Source: Diospyros lotus (taxonomy: Eukaryota; Streptophyta; Magnoliopsida; Ericales; Ebenaceae). From it: a stretch of DNA of 64,000 nucleotides. The DNA is taken from assembly GCF_014633365.1 (NCBI RefSeq), contig NC_068352.1:18447310-18511309 (forward strand), given 5' to 3'. Under the pieces are notes generated by a model. It was not told the origin of the DNA. It made no database searches and worked only from the letters and a program-made list of their open reading frames with translations. Positions within the stretch are counted from its first letter, which is position 1; every line of letters begins with the position of its first letter. The position numbers and the translations under genes are program-made. Positions 11,676 through 23,048 of the stretch are shown here, one piece after another.

Positions 11676-14095
11676 CAGTATTTTTGCCCTGAATTAGTTA
11701 ATTTTACATGAAATTGATGTCGAGTTGAGTTATCCCTCTTTGATGTCTCTGTTGATTGTTTATTGGGTGAGTTTCAATACAAATCTTGCTGTACTTTGTG
11801 CCTAGATAATTTCTAGACTTCTAGTTTAATTTATCTTTCCTGCATTTTCATGTAATTCTGCGATGAAATTTGACAAATCAAATGATGGCATTGACTGAAG
11901 AGACAACACAGTTAGGCAGCTCACTGCAAAAATATTGTATCTTTGTAGCAATCATGTCACTGATCTACTATCAATGAATTTATCTTGTTTTTAAAATTGT
12001 GTAGCCCACGGGTAAAGCTGCAATATTTTAGTTGATAGACAAAAGATTAGTACTATTTTATTTTAATTTTTTCCATGGAGAGGAAGTGTAGCATCCGAAT
12101 TCTGATCTGAAAAATAGCCCGGGTGATAAAGCTAAAAACCACTCGTTTGATTGTGTGAAGCAGGTACTTTGGCAGGTGAATGCTTACTGAAGGCCTCAAT
12201 CTACTGCACGTATTGGCAATGGTGCTCATGGAACCAAGTAATCAGCTTGATTTTCATTTGCTAAACTAGGTTCATGTTGTGACTAGAAGCAGAAAGTTAA
12301 AGAGTCTCGTGATGTTTTTATGTGACTGATATCTAATACAGGATGTGTTGAGTTTGTTTTGAATTTGTATACCGACCCCAATTATTAACCCAATCCAATT
12401 ATTAGGTGATTTGGACTTTCTGTATCATCTCTGCTTATACATGTAATATACATATATATATATATGTATACATGTTATACTCTCTGGTTTGCACTGGGTG
12501 CATAATGGGATCATCAGGGTGTTGTGTGAGGTTGGGTATATATATTAGGGCTTTGGGGTTGAATTTTTTTTTCCGTTGTAAACCTTTTTTTCACATGGTG
12601 AATTTTATCTTTGTTCGCCCGTGAAGAAGGCATCTTATGGAACCATGTTAAATCTTTTTGTCCCTGATTCTATGGTCCTTCTTTATGCTTGTCCAGATTT
12701 TTCTATGATAGTTGATACAAATTTTTATATCTGTTTAACGCTAACACAGTGGAAAAGAATAAGCAAAAACTAGAAAGAAGCTGGAGAATGTAAATTTTTA
12801 GTTGGAAATTTAGTTATCATATTTTTATCCCACTAGGTTCAATGGTCATTCCAATTTATAGATTGCAAGATGGATCAAATAGCCTTTTGCTGCAAATATA
12901 AAAGGAAAAGCATTCCATAAGCAAAAATGTGAAGGATCATATTGCTTGGTCGCCAACCTACATTTGACCATGCTTGCTTGTGTGAACAAGTTACCTTTTA
13001 AGTTGTAACTTTACTTCTGTATTTTGATTATGTCCTATGTGTACTGTTACTTTAGGCAACTTTGCAATCCATTTTCTGATAATAGTGTGTTGCACTTGGT
13101 AGTTTGATGGTTGTTATACAGGTTATTGATTGTTGTTATATAATTTTTAAAATCTTGTTTCTCAAATTCTCGACGGTTTTTTTGGAGTTTTGCCCACGGT
13201 TGACCTTTGCCGGCGGTTTTTGAAATTCGCCGACAAAGTTATTAATTTGCCAGTGATTTTTTAAAACCGCCGGCAAGCTTTTCCGACGGAAGTATTTCCG
13301 GCAGTTATTAATATCGCCGGTAAAATTTTTACCAACTGTTTTTTAACTTTTTCCGAGGATTTTTTCGCCGCGGGAAAAAAACGAAACTCTTGCGGTGACT
13401 GTAGTTTAAGTGGCTTGTGGTTTGTCCCCCGTCTTCGTTCATCTTGTGTCAAAAGTTCTTATTGACCAGTTGGTTGATTTTTACATCCTCACAGCATATT
13501 ATTGGAAGTTCTCATGAGCAAAAAGATCACTAGGTGGGAACCCAAAACGTTGACCAGGAAGAAAAGTATGCACCAAGGAAAAAGTCTGACCAAGTTCCCA
13601 ATCAGAGCAACTTTCAGAAATTCCAACCTACATTACTTTACAGTCGTTTACGTGGTAGTGGCGTAACTCTACAGCAGAATGAGTTACCTCAATCTAGCTT
13701 TTGTGAAGAAAACAGATTTTCTGGTATTCCCCAGGTAAACGAAGGTGAAAAAAGAAGCTCTAATGATTCTCATGAATTGTTGGCTGATCGGGGCACCACA
13801 AGGGAAATGCTTACAGCAACTCCTGTGATTGAGAAAACTTTATATGTAGATTCTGTACACAAGATGTTTTCTCCAAAGTCAAGTTTATCATCTTCAGATC
13901 GGAAAGGGTCATCCAACTCAGTGAATAGCCATTTTGAGATTATTGCAAAAGTTAATGGGTCAGAAGAAATTCCCTCAGTAAATATAGTCTGTCGGGGGAA
14001 AGAAATTCCCTGGAAAAATCAGATGAGGAAGGCATGAAAGAAGATATCTGCCAGGAGTTGATTACCTCTCCAAATTTAAAATTGTCCAGCAGTGG

Positions 14096-14340
14096 GAAAG
14101 AAAATCTATTGCTAATATCCAAAATATGTCAGGGGGAGCATTGTTCTGCAACCTCTTTATTGATTCTCTTTTGTTAATGACAAAAATGGAGAGAAAAAGT
14201 TAAAAAATAAAAGAAGGTTAATATTTGTAGGGGGAGCTTCTCAATTATTCGGGGGAGCCTCTCTATATGTTTAAAGAATAGTTCTTATAATAATAAATGT
14301 TGTCATCATCAAATATGCTCATAAATAAAAAAAGGGAGAT
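14096..14340 (+). mobile_element. Sirevirus-like internal 3' fragment with polypurine tract
   Basis: The sequence from GAAAGAAAATCTATTGC through AGGGGGAGC matches 62653..62880, the region between the env-like ORF and 3' LTR of the element further right. It ends with the purine run AAAAAAAGGGAGAT immediately before an LTR start. It abuts the end of the DUF688 pseudogene. Confidence 0.7.
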
Positions 14341-14745
14341 TGTTGAGAAATTTGGTGTTTTGATTTAATGAGAAAGAAAATTAGTAAATTTGGATAAAGA
14401 TGATAACTAAAATAATTATAAATTATATTTAAAGAATTTTAAATAAAGTCGAGTTTTAATCGAGTAATTCACTAAAGTCAAAAGTTTTTTTTTTTTTTTA
14501 TTGAGTAATGAGTTCAAAATAATCGAGTATCTCATTGATCAAATAGGTTTAAGTGAATTTTTTCAAGTGTAAGTTAATTGAGTAAATCTTTTTTTGTAAT
14601 CGAGTAATACTCAATCTATTTTAAAAATAATCAATTACAAATCTAATAATAATCAAGTAAAGATAAAATATACTCGCCTAACTTAGTCTTTATAATGGAG
14701 TATATAATGCAATTATCTGTCATGTCCAAAATAATCGAGTAAAGT
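14341..14745 (+). mobile_element. Sirevirus-like 3' LTR, 5' part
   Basis: It begins TGTTGAGAAATTTGG right after the polypurine tract. From 14455 it carries several AATCGAGTAA-type motifs in common with 62890..63490. It is cut at AAAGT (14745) by the gypsy LTR at 14746. The same string continues past that point in the other copy (63142 onward), which confirms the interruption. Confidence 0.75.
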
Positions 14746-16832
14746 TGTAGTGGCCTACTCCCGAATAGTCCCGCTAACATATAATATCCGAAAGGAGGAC
14801 ATCACAAGTGTGATATAGAACAATAACATATAACACCATAATACTGTTCTTAGATAAATTCAGCGAAACCTAACATAAAAGTTTACAACATCTTGGACCA
14901 TAATCTACACAAAATGAAATACAAGGGCACTAACAAATTTTACAACATAAAATTTCCTCACACCTGCCCTCATCACAAACACTCACGTGGACCATCTAGA
15001 TTGGAAAGTCTCTGTACACCTCTAACCCTGAGCTTTAACTCCATTGGGCTCGCCCTCTACCACTGCTTTACATTTACCTAAAATGACACGAGAGTAAATA
15101 AGGTGAGCCACAAGGCTCACCAAGTGTATTTATAAAGTATGGAGATATAGAATCAAAGGTATGGATAATCAAGATAAAGTAAATAACAACTCTATGAGAA
15201 GATATCGGGATAACACAACTCATAAGTTTTTCATTTACATCAATTTCCCATGCTATGATTATTATACATATCATGTAGTCATTTCCATGCTTATGCACAT
15301 GCACCAACAGTAAGGAATTTTTTTCCACATAATTCCCAAGGCTCTCATAACCAATTTATATCCATACATGAATATATATATATATATCATGAAAATACAT
15401 CAACAAGTAATAATAATTTGAGCCACGCCTACCGGGTTGATGGCCACCTTACCCGCGTCAAGCGCTCATAGGATATCCTTTCTCACCCATGGACATAGTC
15501 ACCGTGCAAAATAATAGGTGTGCAAATTAGTATAATCATGCATCACATATGCATATTCCAATTTCATATCAATTCTCAATGATTAAGAAAAATCTCAAAT
15601 CATGCTTATCATGCACAATTACATAAATTAAGGTATGCACTATTTTATGATCACATGGAAAATTTTAATGCATTTATTTACTCATACTTATAGAAATGTC
15701 CAACCAATATTTACGGTATATTTTTATCCCAATAATAACTACAAGGAATCAAAATTTATACATGCAAGAAACATGCATGACACTAGACCCTAATCAAGAA
15801 ATGTCATTCTCTAAGAAATGTAAGGTGACACAAAACCCTATTTAGGTTTTAGCAATGTTCATCAATAAACCAATTAATATTGCAAGATTTATTGAAATAA
15901 GGAGAATAAAACCCTTTTATCAAAAAATGAGGGTTATCAATAATAATTCAAAAAAAAAAAAAATGGAAGAATTATACAAAAATCATAATTTTAAACATAG
16001 GAAGGACAGACTACATAGGAAGAATTGAACAACAAGATTGAAGAACTTGCATTAAAAGATAAACAAGAGAAGAAGAGGTTACACAATCATAAGGAGAATA
16101 AGAAGAAGATCTTGTATATGAAACAAAAAGGAAGAAAACTTGCTGTAGATGGTTACAAATCCAAAGAGATGAAGACACCATTTCAAATTGGAAATTCTCC
16201 ACTTGAAGCTCCAATGAAGAAGAACAATGCAGTAAGAAGAGAGAATCAGGAGAGGGAGAAAGAGAAGGGAACAAGAAAGTAAGAAGGAAGAAAAGAAGGG
16301 GGAAATGGGGGAGACTTGTCTCCCAACTCCCTCCAATCCATCTCTCTTTTAGTTTTCCCTAATTTACCCCTTATACTAACACACACAATTCAAATATCTC
16401 TTACCCATTTTGGTCATTTTGTCATTTTCTTAATCTTTTTTCTTTTTAATTAAGATACAATTCCCTATGCCCATGGCCCAAGCCCAAGTCAAAATATATG
16501 GCCCAATCCAACTAAGGCCCAATAAACTTTTCTTGAGATTTGGATTCAACCCAATTCATTTACACTTAAAATTTAATTATTTATCAATGGTCTAATTCAA
16601 ATAAGGCCCAAACCCATTTAGCCCACAACTTTGAGGCTTTTCCACACACTTTATTTATACTCACAAAGACATTGATCCACCTACATTTATCTTCCCACAA
16701 ATATATTATTTTCATTAATTTGTCCCATTACCAATGCATATAATATTTTCAATAATTAATTAATAAATACAACAACTCTAATGTGCAAACTAAAATACCC
16801 ATAACACCTAGACCCACTAATGGGTCGTTACA
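14746..16832 (-). mobile_element. 3' LTR of a minus-strand Ty3/gypsy element
   Basis: It starts TGTAGTGGCC and ends GGGTCGTTACA. On the minus strand it is preceded by the polypurine tract AAGGGGGGAGAAAC (16833 onward) and, before that, the pol tail, so it is the 3' LTR. The same family recurs at 22056, 31167, 35020 and 39231. Relative to the 2.9 kb copy at 35020 this one lacks about 0.8 kb of repeated central sequence. The left flank AAAGT should recur at the far end of the element, but it is not found. Confidence 0.8.
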
Positions 16833-16844
16833 GTTTCTCCCCCC

Positions 16845-17300
16845 TTAAGGGAATTTGGTCCCCCAAATTCGTACTTGGTTAGTCAAATAGTTGGGGAAGG
16901 AGATGCATCATCTCATCCTTGAGCTCCCAAGTAGCCTTGTCTGGAGAATGACACTGCCACTGGACTTTAACAAGCGGAATCGACCAGTTTCGCAACACTT
17001 TTTCCTTTCACTCCAAAATGCTCACAGGCATCTCTTCATATGAAGCATCCTCTCTAACCTTGAAAGCTCGATAATCTATCACATGTTGGGGGTTTGACAC
17101 ATACTTCCTCAACATAGATACATGAAACACATTGTGCACCCCCAACAACTAAGGAAGTAACACTAACTTGTAAGCTATGGATCCACTCTCTCCAAAATCT
17201 TAAACGGCCCGATATAGCGAGGGCTGAGTTTCCCCAAGACTCCAAATTGGCGCACGCCTATCATGGGCATTACCCTAGTCCATACCTCGAGCTTAACGAA
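16845..17300 (-). pseudogene. Ty3/gypsy pol C-terminal fragment (integrase tail)
   Basis: Read on the minus strand, it gives FGVLGKLSPRYIGPFKILER, then a degraded middle with stops and frameshifts, then VIDYRAFKVREDASYEEMPV followed by a stop and KEKVLRNWSIPLVKVQWQ and ATWELKDEMMHLLPQLFD. This is the end of gypsy integrase with the usual tail just before the polypurine tract. Upstream domains are not recognisable beyond about 17320. It belongs with the LTRs at 14746 and 22056. Confidence 0.8.
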
Positions 17301-17884
17301 GCATTCACCACACCACTCTCCTAACTAGGAATTCTTTCCATGTTCAACAAAGATAATGAGGCTTTCCTTACTAGACGATGTCACTTGCCAACTAGGGTCA
17401 CTTACCCCTACCTAAGAATTTTCATTGGGTAACCCCTCTTGAATAGGTTGCACCCGGTCCTCAATTTCTACTTCGCTTGGCTTTCTCTTGGTTGTCAAAC
17501 CCTATAATGAGTGAGTGGTCCTACCATTTCGCCATCTGGTTGTGGAATCTTTAACCATAGCCCTCGTCACGCCTACTGTGCTTACCACAGGTCTTCGGTC
17601 CCTGCCTGCCTGCACAATCACTGTGTTGTCCTTGTGCACCCAGTGGATCGACACCTAATCTCATGGCTGGGTTGTCCTAACAAGGACACATTTGGTCCCA
17701 ACATTAGTTCCCAACATCATGGCTTGGGTCTGTCACTACTTACATCACACCTGCAACACGACTCTGGTTTTTGGTCCCATACCTACCATCTCAAGCTTTC
17801 ATGGTTACACCAACATCCTTGTAACAACCTTTTAGCCAAGATTACCAACCTAGCCTCATTCATCTTTTTTTCTGCGACAATCTT
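17301..17884. other. Unassigned internal sequence of the gypsy remnant
   Basis: A 140-codon open frame exists here (17511..17933, plus strand), but its His/Cys/Ser-rich composition resembles nothing known and runs antisense to the element. No feature is called. Confidence 0.35.
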
Positions 17885-18822
17885 CATATTCTCAAGCTTA
17901 TCGGGCTACCTCGATATTTGTGTCTTGTCTTGAAATATGTGCATCATCTATATTTGCGTGTGAACTTCAAAATTCGCACAAGTCACTTTACCTTAAGCCT
18001 CAAAACACTCTTAACTTAGCCTCTCAGATTTTCTCGATATGTGTGCCTTGACCTCAAAACACATACAAATCCTCGATTCTCAGGCATCACCTCAATTCCC
18101 GTGCATTATCTTAATTTTCGTGCACTGCCTCGAAACACATGCCTTAACCATTTTTGTTTTTGCCAAAACCTCCGAAATATTAATAAATATCCATTTCCTA
18201 TTTTTCTAGGATTTTTCCCATATTTTTTGGGATTTTCTGGTATTTTTTGATTTTTTTTTCAAATATATAAATATATATATATTTTTTCTTTTTCCCCATT
18301 TCTTCCTTTTCCTTTCTTTCTCTTTCTTCTCTCACATCTTTTTCTTCCTTCTTCCTCTGTAATGCACTGACCGAGCAAACAGCCATCGGCCGCAAACGTC
18401 GCCACCACCTCTAACGACCGCCACCGCCCGCTCGATAACCGCCTCCAACACCTGCACTGCCATCGGTCACGAGCCACCGCGTGGCTTCCTCGCACCCCAG
18501 TCGCCAATCACCATCTCTTCCCAACCATTATCGCTGGCCCAATCGGCCCTCGTGTCGGCCAGATCCGGCCATGCCGCTGCCTACTCCCTCACGCAGCCAC
18601 CGACCACAGTCTGGCTTCCCCCTGCCATCACAGCGGCCATTGTTGCCTCTGCAGCTGCTACCAGATTTGGGTCGATCCGATCCGATTGGCTTGACCTGAC
18701 CCGCTTCATGTTTGGCCCATCTCTGATTTGATCCATTAGATCTAACCCATATATGATTTAACCTATTCAATTAGATCGACCCATATCTGATTTGCTTAGA
18801 TTTAGCCAAAACCTAGATCTAT
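17885..18822 (-). mobile_element. Fragment of a gypsy-type LTR (family of 49445..52050)
   Basis: In reverse complement, the TCGAGGTAGCCCGATAAGCT string and the preceding 'gaggcttaaggtaaagtgacttg' text match 51150..51265. The low-complexity CT/GA and GC-rich stretches parallel 50240..50880. Both termini are missing. The right edge is the insertion point of the solo LTR at 18823. Confidence 0.55.
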
Positions 18823-20522
18823 TGTAATACCCAAGATTTTTAGACTCAAATATGATGTAATACTTGAGATTTTTATATTCAAATACTTGAAGAAATAGGA
18901 TATTTCAAAGGATTATGAAAGTCTTGAGGTAAAAATTTAGTTTTTGAGCCAGGGGCAAAATTGTAAATATGGTAGTTTGTGTAAAAGTGTAATTTACCTA
19001 AAATCTTGGGGTATTAGTGTAATTTATCTATTTTCTAGGGCCCAAAATGTGCAATTAAAAATAGCCTGGGGACTAAGTTACAAGGGCCTAAGCGCAAATT
19101 ATCTAAAAAGTTTGGGCCAATGTGTAGTTCTTGAAACCTTAAAATATCTCATCAAAATATCTCAAATTAAGTAGTTAAAGTAATCAAATATAACTAACTA
19201 GTAAAAGGTGTAATGATGGGAAATGTAGAAAATCAATTAACTATGTGGGAGTAATGATGGGAAATATAGAAAAATGAATTAAACCATGTGAGATGTAATG
19301 ATGGAAGTGTTGAAAATGTAATTAAGCATGTGAGGCTCAAAATATCAAGGACACATGGCAAACTTCCATTGGTTATTAGGAAGATAAGATAAGATCACAT
19401 GATGACTCATAATGACCCTCCTGAGGTGGCATCGCGTGATTGGCCAAGAAAAAGCTTACTTAGCCTCCAAATTTGCAAAAGTCTCCAAACCTTATCTTAA
19501 GGACATGTGGTAAGCATTTATTGGCCACACATGAAAGGTAATAATGAGGCCCCATGATAGTGGGACATGTGGCAAAACATGATTGGCAGAAAATGTCTAT
19601 AAATAGGCCTTAAGGTAGTTCACAAGTTTTATAAGAATTTGGGTAAGGTTGAGAGAATCAGAAGAGAGGATTTTGTGATAGAGAGCGAGGGAAAAATTCT
19701 GAAGAAAGAAGGAGCAAATTTGGTGTAGAAACAAGAGCAAAACAGCCTTGCCGAAAAATTTGGATCCTTTCCAACCAAGTTAAGGTAAGTACACTATGAA
19801 CTATCTACGATGTTTAAGCATGCTCATGAATCATGTTTATGTGGTCCCTCATGTTATGTTTTAAGCAAGTTTTATGTTCTCAAGCAAGTTATGGGACCGG
19901 GGTTTAGTAGCGCTACGCATGGAGGTTCTTACCCCTGCAAGTTGGTAGAACCTATTGTGTCCCCTTATGTTATATGTTCATTTTGCAAGTTCATGTTTAA
20001 ATATGTTTGATAGTTCTCTTGTACTTACTGAGATTTACGTAATCTCACCCTTTATGTTTCCCCCCCTAGGTGATCATGAATAAGGAGATCGGGACGTGGA
20101 CGTAGAGCGTGGTGGCTTATTGATAAAGAATTTTCAAGAATTTAAGTTTTAGTTTCCTTTTGAAAGAAAGTTCTTGGGGTTGAACCCTGACCTTTTCCCA
20201 TATGCATTCCATAAAGCATGTCTTGGATTTTTATCTAATTTAAAGGAAGTATGAATTTGGCTTTAAGCTCTGTATATTTTTATATATGCTATTACTATAA
20301 AGCATCTTTGCGAAGTCTTCCTTTCTTCTGTTGAAACCATGTTTCCACGTCAAACTTTATATTTATACAAAACATGCTTTGAATTTTATTATGTTCGAAA
20401 CATTACTTAAGTTTATAAAAGTCTGGTTTCTCCAGTTTTTCTGTGCTAAACCTTAAAGTTCATTCGAAGTTCATATGAATATTATTATTGTTAAGCATGT
20501 AAGTAACGTTACAGGTGTCACA
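18823..20522 (+). mobile_element. Solo LTR (1.7 kb) abutting the LBD pseudogene
   Basis: It begins TGTAATACCC, ends GGTGTCACA, and is flanked on both sides by TCTAT (18818..18822, 20523..20527), a perfect 5 bp TSD. A TATA-like CTATAAATAGGC lies near 19600, followed by a splice-donor-like AGGTAAGTAC near 19782, as expected of a plus-orientation LTR. It contains no internal domain. Its 3' end is six bases from the ATG of the LBD reading frame. Confidence 0.85.
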
Positions 20523-20528
20523 TCTATC

Positions 20529-21077
20529 ATGCCAAGGTTTGACCTGTTTCAATGCGGTGCCTGCCGAGTTTTAAGGAGACAGTGTGATCCACATTGCACC
20601 TTTGCTCCTTATTTCTATCATGAGGAAGGATCCACTTATTTTGCTTCCATCCATTGCATTTTTTGTGACAGAAATACCTCCATCCTCCTAGCCCATCTTC
20701 CAGTAAATGACTGGCTTGGAGCTGCTATGACAGTCTTATTTGAAGCTTAAGCCCGACTTCAGGATCTTGTCTATGGATGTGTATCTCACATCCTTGCTCT
20801 TCAGCAACAGGTTAGTGATTTGCAAGCTTATCGAGCTCTATTGCAAGATTCATTATTCGAACACTATTATTCACATCCACATTCTGTTCCTCAACCTGAT
20901 CAAAACCCAAACTGGAGCTCTGATTTTCCCATCATCCCGAAGGACGTCCATCATCTTAGTTTCCAAAAGGCTACTCTTCTATCTCACCCTGGCGAAACTA
21001 GAAATAGTCATATGCCACTCCCAGATGATATCAATGAGCTGGGACCCATCGTGTTTGGAAACCATCATCGCCACTAA
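20529..21077 (+). pseudogene. LOB-domain (LBD/AS2-like) transcription factor pseudogene
   Basis: LBD proteins are plant-specific DNA-binding regulators of organ boundaries and lateral organs. From ATG 20529 the frame shows the zinc-finger-like C block CX2CX6CX3C (Cys 9, 12, 19, 23) and FAPYF. It then has a GAS-block equivalent that is strongly altered (FCDRNTS for FGASNVS-like) and LLAHLPV. After a single in-frame TAA (20748..20750), where the family has Gln or Glu in EAxARL, it runs on as ARLQDLVYGCV and HILALQQQVSDLQ, the coiled-coil part. The Pro of the conserved DPVYG, needed for DNA binding in the family, is Leu here. A stop is at 21075..21077, so the gene would be about 182 codons, intronless. 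The solo LTR ends just upstream, separating the frame from any original promoter. It lies between gypsy LTR remnants, antisense to that element. Confidence 0.8.
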
Positions 21078-22034
21078 GCATCGGCAATCATTATCAGTTT
21101 TATGGTTTGACTTCTTTTTTTTTTTTTTTTTTTGACTATATGGCTTGATCTCTTGTAATTGTATTGAACATATGGAATGAATATTATGTTTTGGGTACTT
21201 TAACATTTCATTCCCTTGTCTTACCCTCGATTGTATAATGATCATAAAATACCTCAGCCTCTTCCAACTATTTAATAATTCATCAAGTTGAGGTAAAAGA
21301 TACCAAATCTTAATTGTCATCTCATTCAAAGCTTTGAAATTTACATCCTAAGTCAGGCTACACAACTTCCAAACTGTCGCGCCATGCTAGCGGCACTACC
21401 ACGACACTACAATCCCCACAAAAATCAGGCTTAGTTCAGACATAATTTATAGTTCACTCCAGGTCTTCGGCATTTAATCGTCTCTACAGCAGACTAGTTA
21501 CCCCACATAGAGGGTTGCGGTCCCTCAACATGAACTAACCTAGTGGCCACCTCCCACCTGCATTCAGTGGTCCCTATCATTAGACCCATCACTGATAGGC
21601 ATTACCTGTAGCATTATTCCATGCTAGAGCCATTCCTCATTCTGTGGGTTCCACTCTCCATGGACATCTCGAGACACTACATGGTCTTAACATTTGGCGA
21701 ACCATTTCATCACCGCTTCACTGCTATAAAGGACTTAACCCCTCATTTTTCAATACAATCAAATTACCTTTTGAACGCTATCTTAGCTTAACCTCATTTA
21801 AACCACTAAACACACCCTTAACTCTACTCGTCATTCTTATGTGTACAGAGACTCCTCTCATCCCAACTTTTGCTCTTATAACCTATCAGTAATCCCCCAT
21901 CCAGTGTCCCCGGTCCAATACCCCAAGCCTGTGGCTAGTACACGGTCCTTGGTCCAGTACCTGCCTTTGGCTAGTACCCGATCACCAGTCCAGTACCCCC
22001 ATCTTTTGGCTAGTACACGGTCGCAACACGGCCC
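21078..22034. other. Unassigned sequence between the LBD pseudogene and the gypsy PBS
   Basis: No coding family is recognised. The region presumably includes the 5' leader of the minus-strand gypsy element near its right end. A T-run lies at about 21114..21134. Confidence 0.3.
21905..22030. repeat. Short minisatellite in the gypsy leader
   Basis: A unit of about 40 to 48 bp built around GGCTAGTACACGGTC and GGTCCAGTACC recurs about three times with small changes. It lies immediately inside the PBS and so would be in the leader of the retroelement RNA. Confidence 0.6.
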
Positions 22035-22039
22035 GATTT

Positions 22040-22051
22040 GCTCTAATACCA
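22040..22051 (-). other. Primer binding site (initiator tRNA-Met type) of the gypsy element
   Basis: On the minus strand, four bases after the LTR end CACTACA, the sequence TGGTATTAGAGC matches the plant initiator-Met PBS TGGTATCAGAGC at 11 of 12 positions. It fixes the LTR at 22056 as the 5' LTR. Confidence 0.75.
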
Positions 22052-22055
22052 AAAC

Positions 22056-23048
22056 TGTAGTGGCACACTCTCGGATAGTCTCGCTAGCATAGGATATTCG
22101 AAAGGAGGCCATAACAAGTGTGATATAGAACAATAACATACAACATCATAATACTATCCTTAAATAAATTCAGCGGAAGCTAACATAAAGGTTTACAACA
22201 TCTTGGACCATGGTCTACACAAAATGAAATACAAGGGCACTAACAAATTTTATAACATAAAATTTCCTCACACTTACCCTCATCACAAACACTAACATGG
22301 ACCATCTAGTTTGGAAGGTCTCTGTACACCTCTAACCCTGGGCTTTAGCCCCGTTGAGCTCTCCCTCAACCACTACTTTACATTTACCTGGAATGACACG
22401 AGAGTAAACAAGGTGAGCCATAAGGCTCAGCAAGTATATTTATAAAGCATGGAGATATAGAATCACATGTATGGATAATCAAGATAGAGTAAACAACAAC
22501 TCTATGAGAAGATATTCGCATAACACAACTCATAAGTTTTCCATTTACATCAATTTCCCATGCTATGATTATTATACATATGATGTAGTCATTTCCATGT
22601 TTATGCACATGCACTAACAGTAAGGAATTTTTTTCCACATAATTCCCAAGGCTCTCACAACCAATATATATCCATACATGAATATATATATACATCACCA
22701 AGTAATAATAATTTGAGCCACGCCTACCGGGTTGATGGCCACCTCACTCGTGTCAAGTGCTCATAGGATATCCTTTCTCACCCACGGACATAACCGTAGC
22801 GCAAAATAATAGGTGCGCAAATCAGTATAATCATGCATCACATATGCATATTCCAATTTCATATCAATCCTTAATGATTAAGAAAAATCTCAAATCATGC
22901 TTATCATGCACTACATAAATTAAGGTGTGCACTATCTTATGATCATACGACAAATTTTAATGCATTTATTTACTCATACTTATAGAAATGCCCAACCAAT
23001 ATTTACGGTATATTTTTACCCCAATAATAACCACAAGGAATCAAAATT
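22056..23048 (-). mobile_element. 5' LTR of the gypsy element, truncated by CACTA-type sequence
   Basis: It begins TGTAGTGGCACACTC and follows the 14746 LTR closely, sharing variants (AAGTGTGATATAG, CTTGGACCAT) that the other family copies lack, so the two look like one element's LTR pair. Many differences show the insertion is old. It breaks off after GGAATCAAAATT where the CACTA-like terminus starts. Its remainder is not found downstream. Confidence 0.7.

Larger units (their letters stand above)
10816..13397. mobile_element. Non-autonomous CACTA element inside the DUF688 pseudogene
   Basis: It starts CACTACAAGAAAAA and ends CTCTTGCGGTG. The outer ten bases of the ends agree at 8 of 10 after inversion. 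It is flanked by the 3 bp TSD ACT (10813..10815 and 13398..13400), and removing it rejoins the gene sequence. Subterminal arrays of CCGGCGGTTTT/AAAACCGCCGG-type repeats lie at about 10840..11040 and 13160..13390. No transposase is seen. The 2.58 kb interior holds captured gene pieces at 11307..11388 and 11475..11560 and further untranslated sequence. Confidence 0.85.
10095..14095 (+). pseudogene. Inverted broken copy of the DUF688 gene (interrupted by CACTA)
   Basis: 10095..10815 and 13398..14095 match the minus-strand gene at about 2875..2200 and 1700..945. The copy keeps leader-intron sequence, the exon 1 start and part of intron 1, so it arose at DNA level rather than by retrotransposition. 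Lesions: a CAA-to-TAA stop after GRPKNESEH (10523), frameshifting indels after it, a CACTA insertion at 10816, and a deletion of about 490 bp joining exon 1 (13424) straight into intron 1, which removes the exon end and donor. A ~39 bp leader segment is duplicated in tandem (10149..10225). Similarity stops at 14095, where Sirevirus sequence begins. It lies in opposite orientation to the parent gene, so transcripts of the two could pair. Confidence 0.9.

Noticed and set aside
17511..17933. 140-codon plus-strand frame
   Set aside because: Antisense to a gypsy remnant, odd composition, no family resemblance, no splice or promoter context.
20740..21329. Alternative frames overlapping the LBD pseudogene on both strands
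   Set aside because: The LBD motifs continue in the original frame past the TAA; the other frames show no domain.
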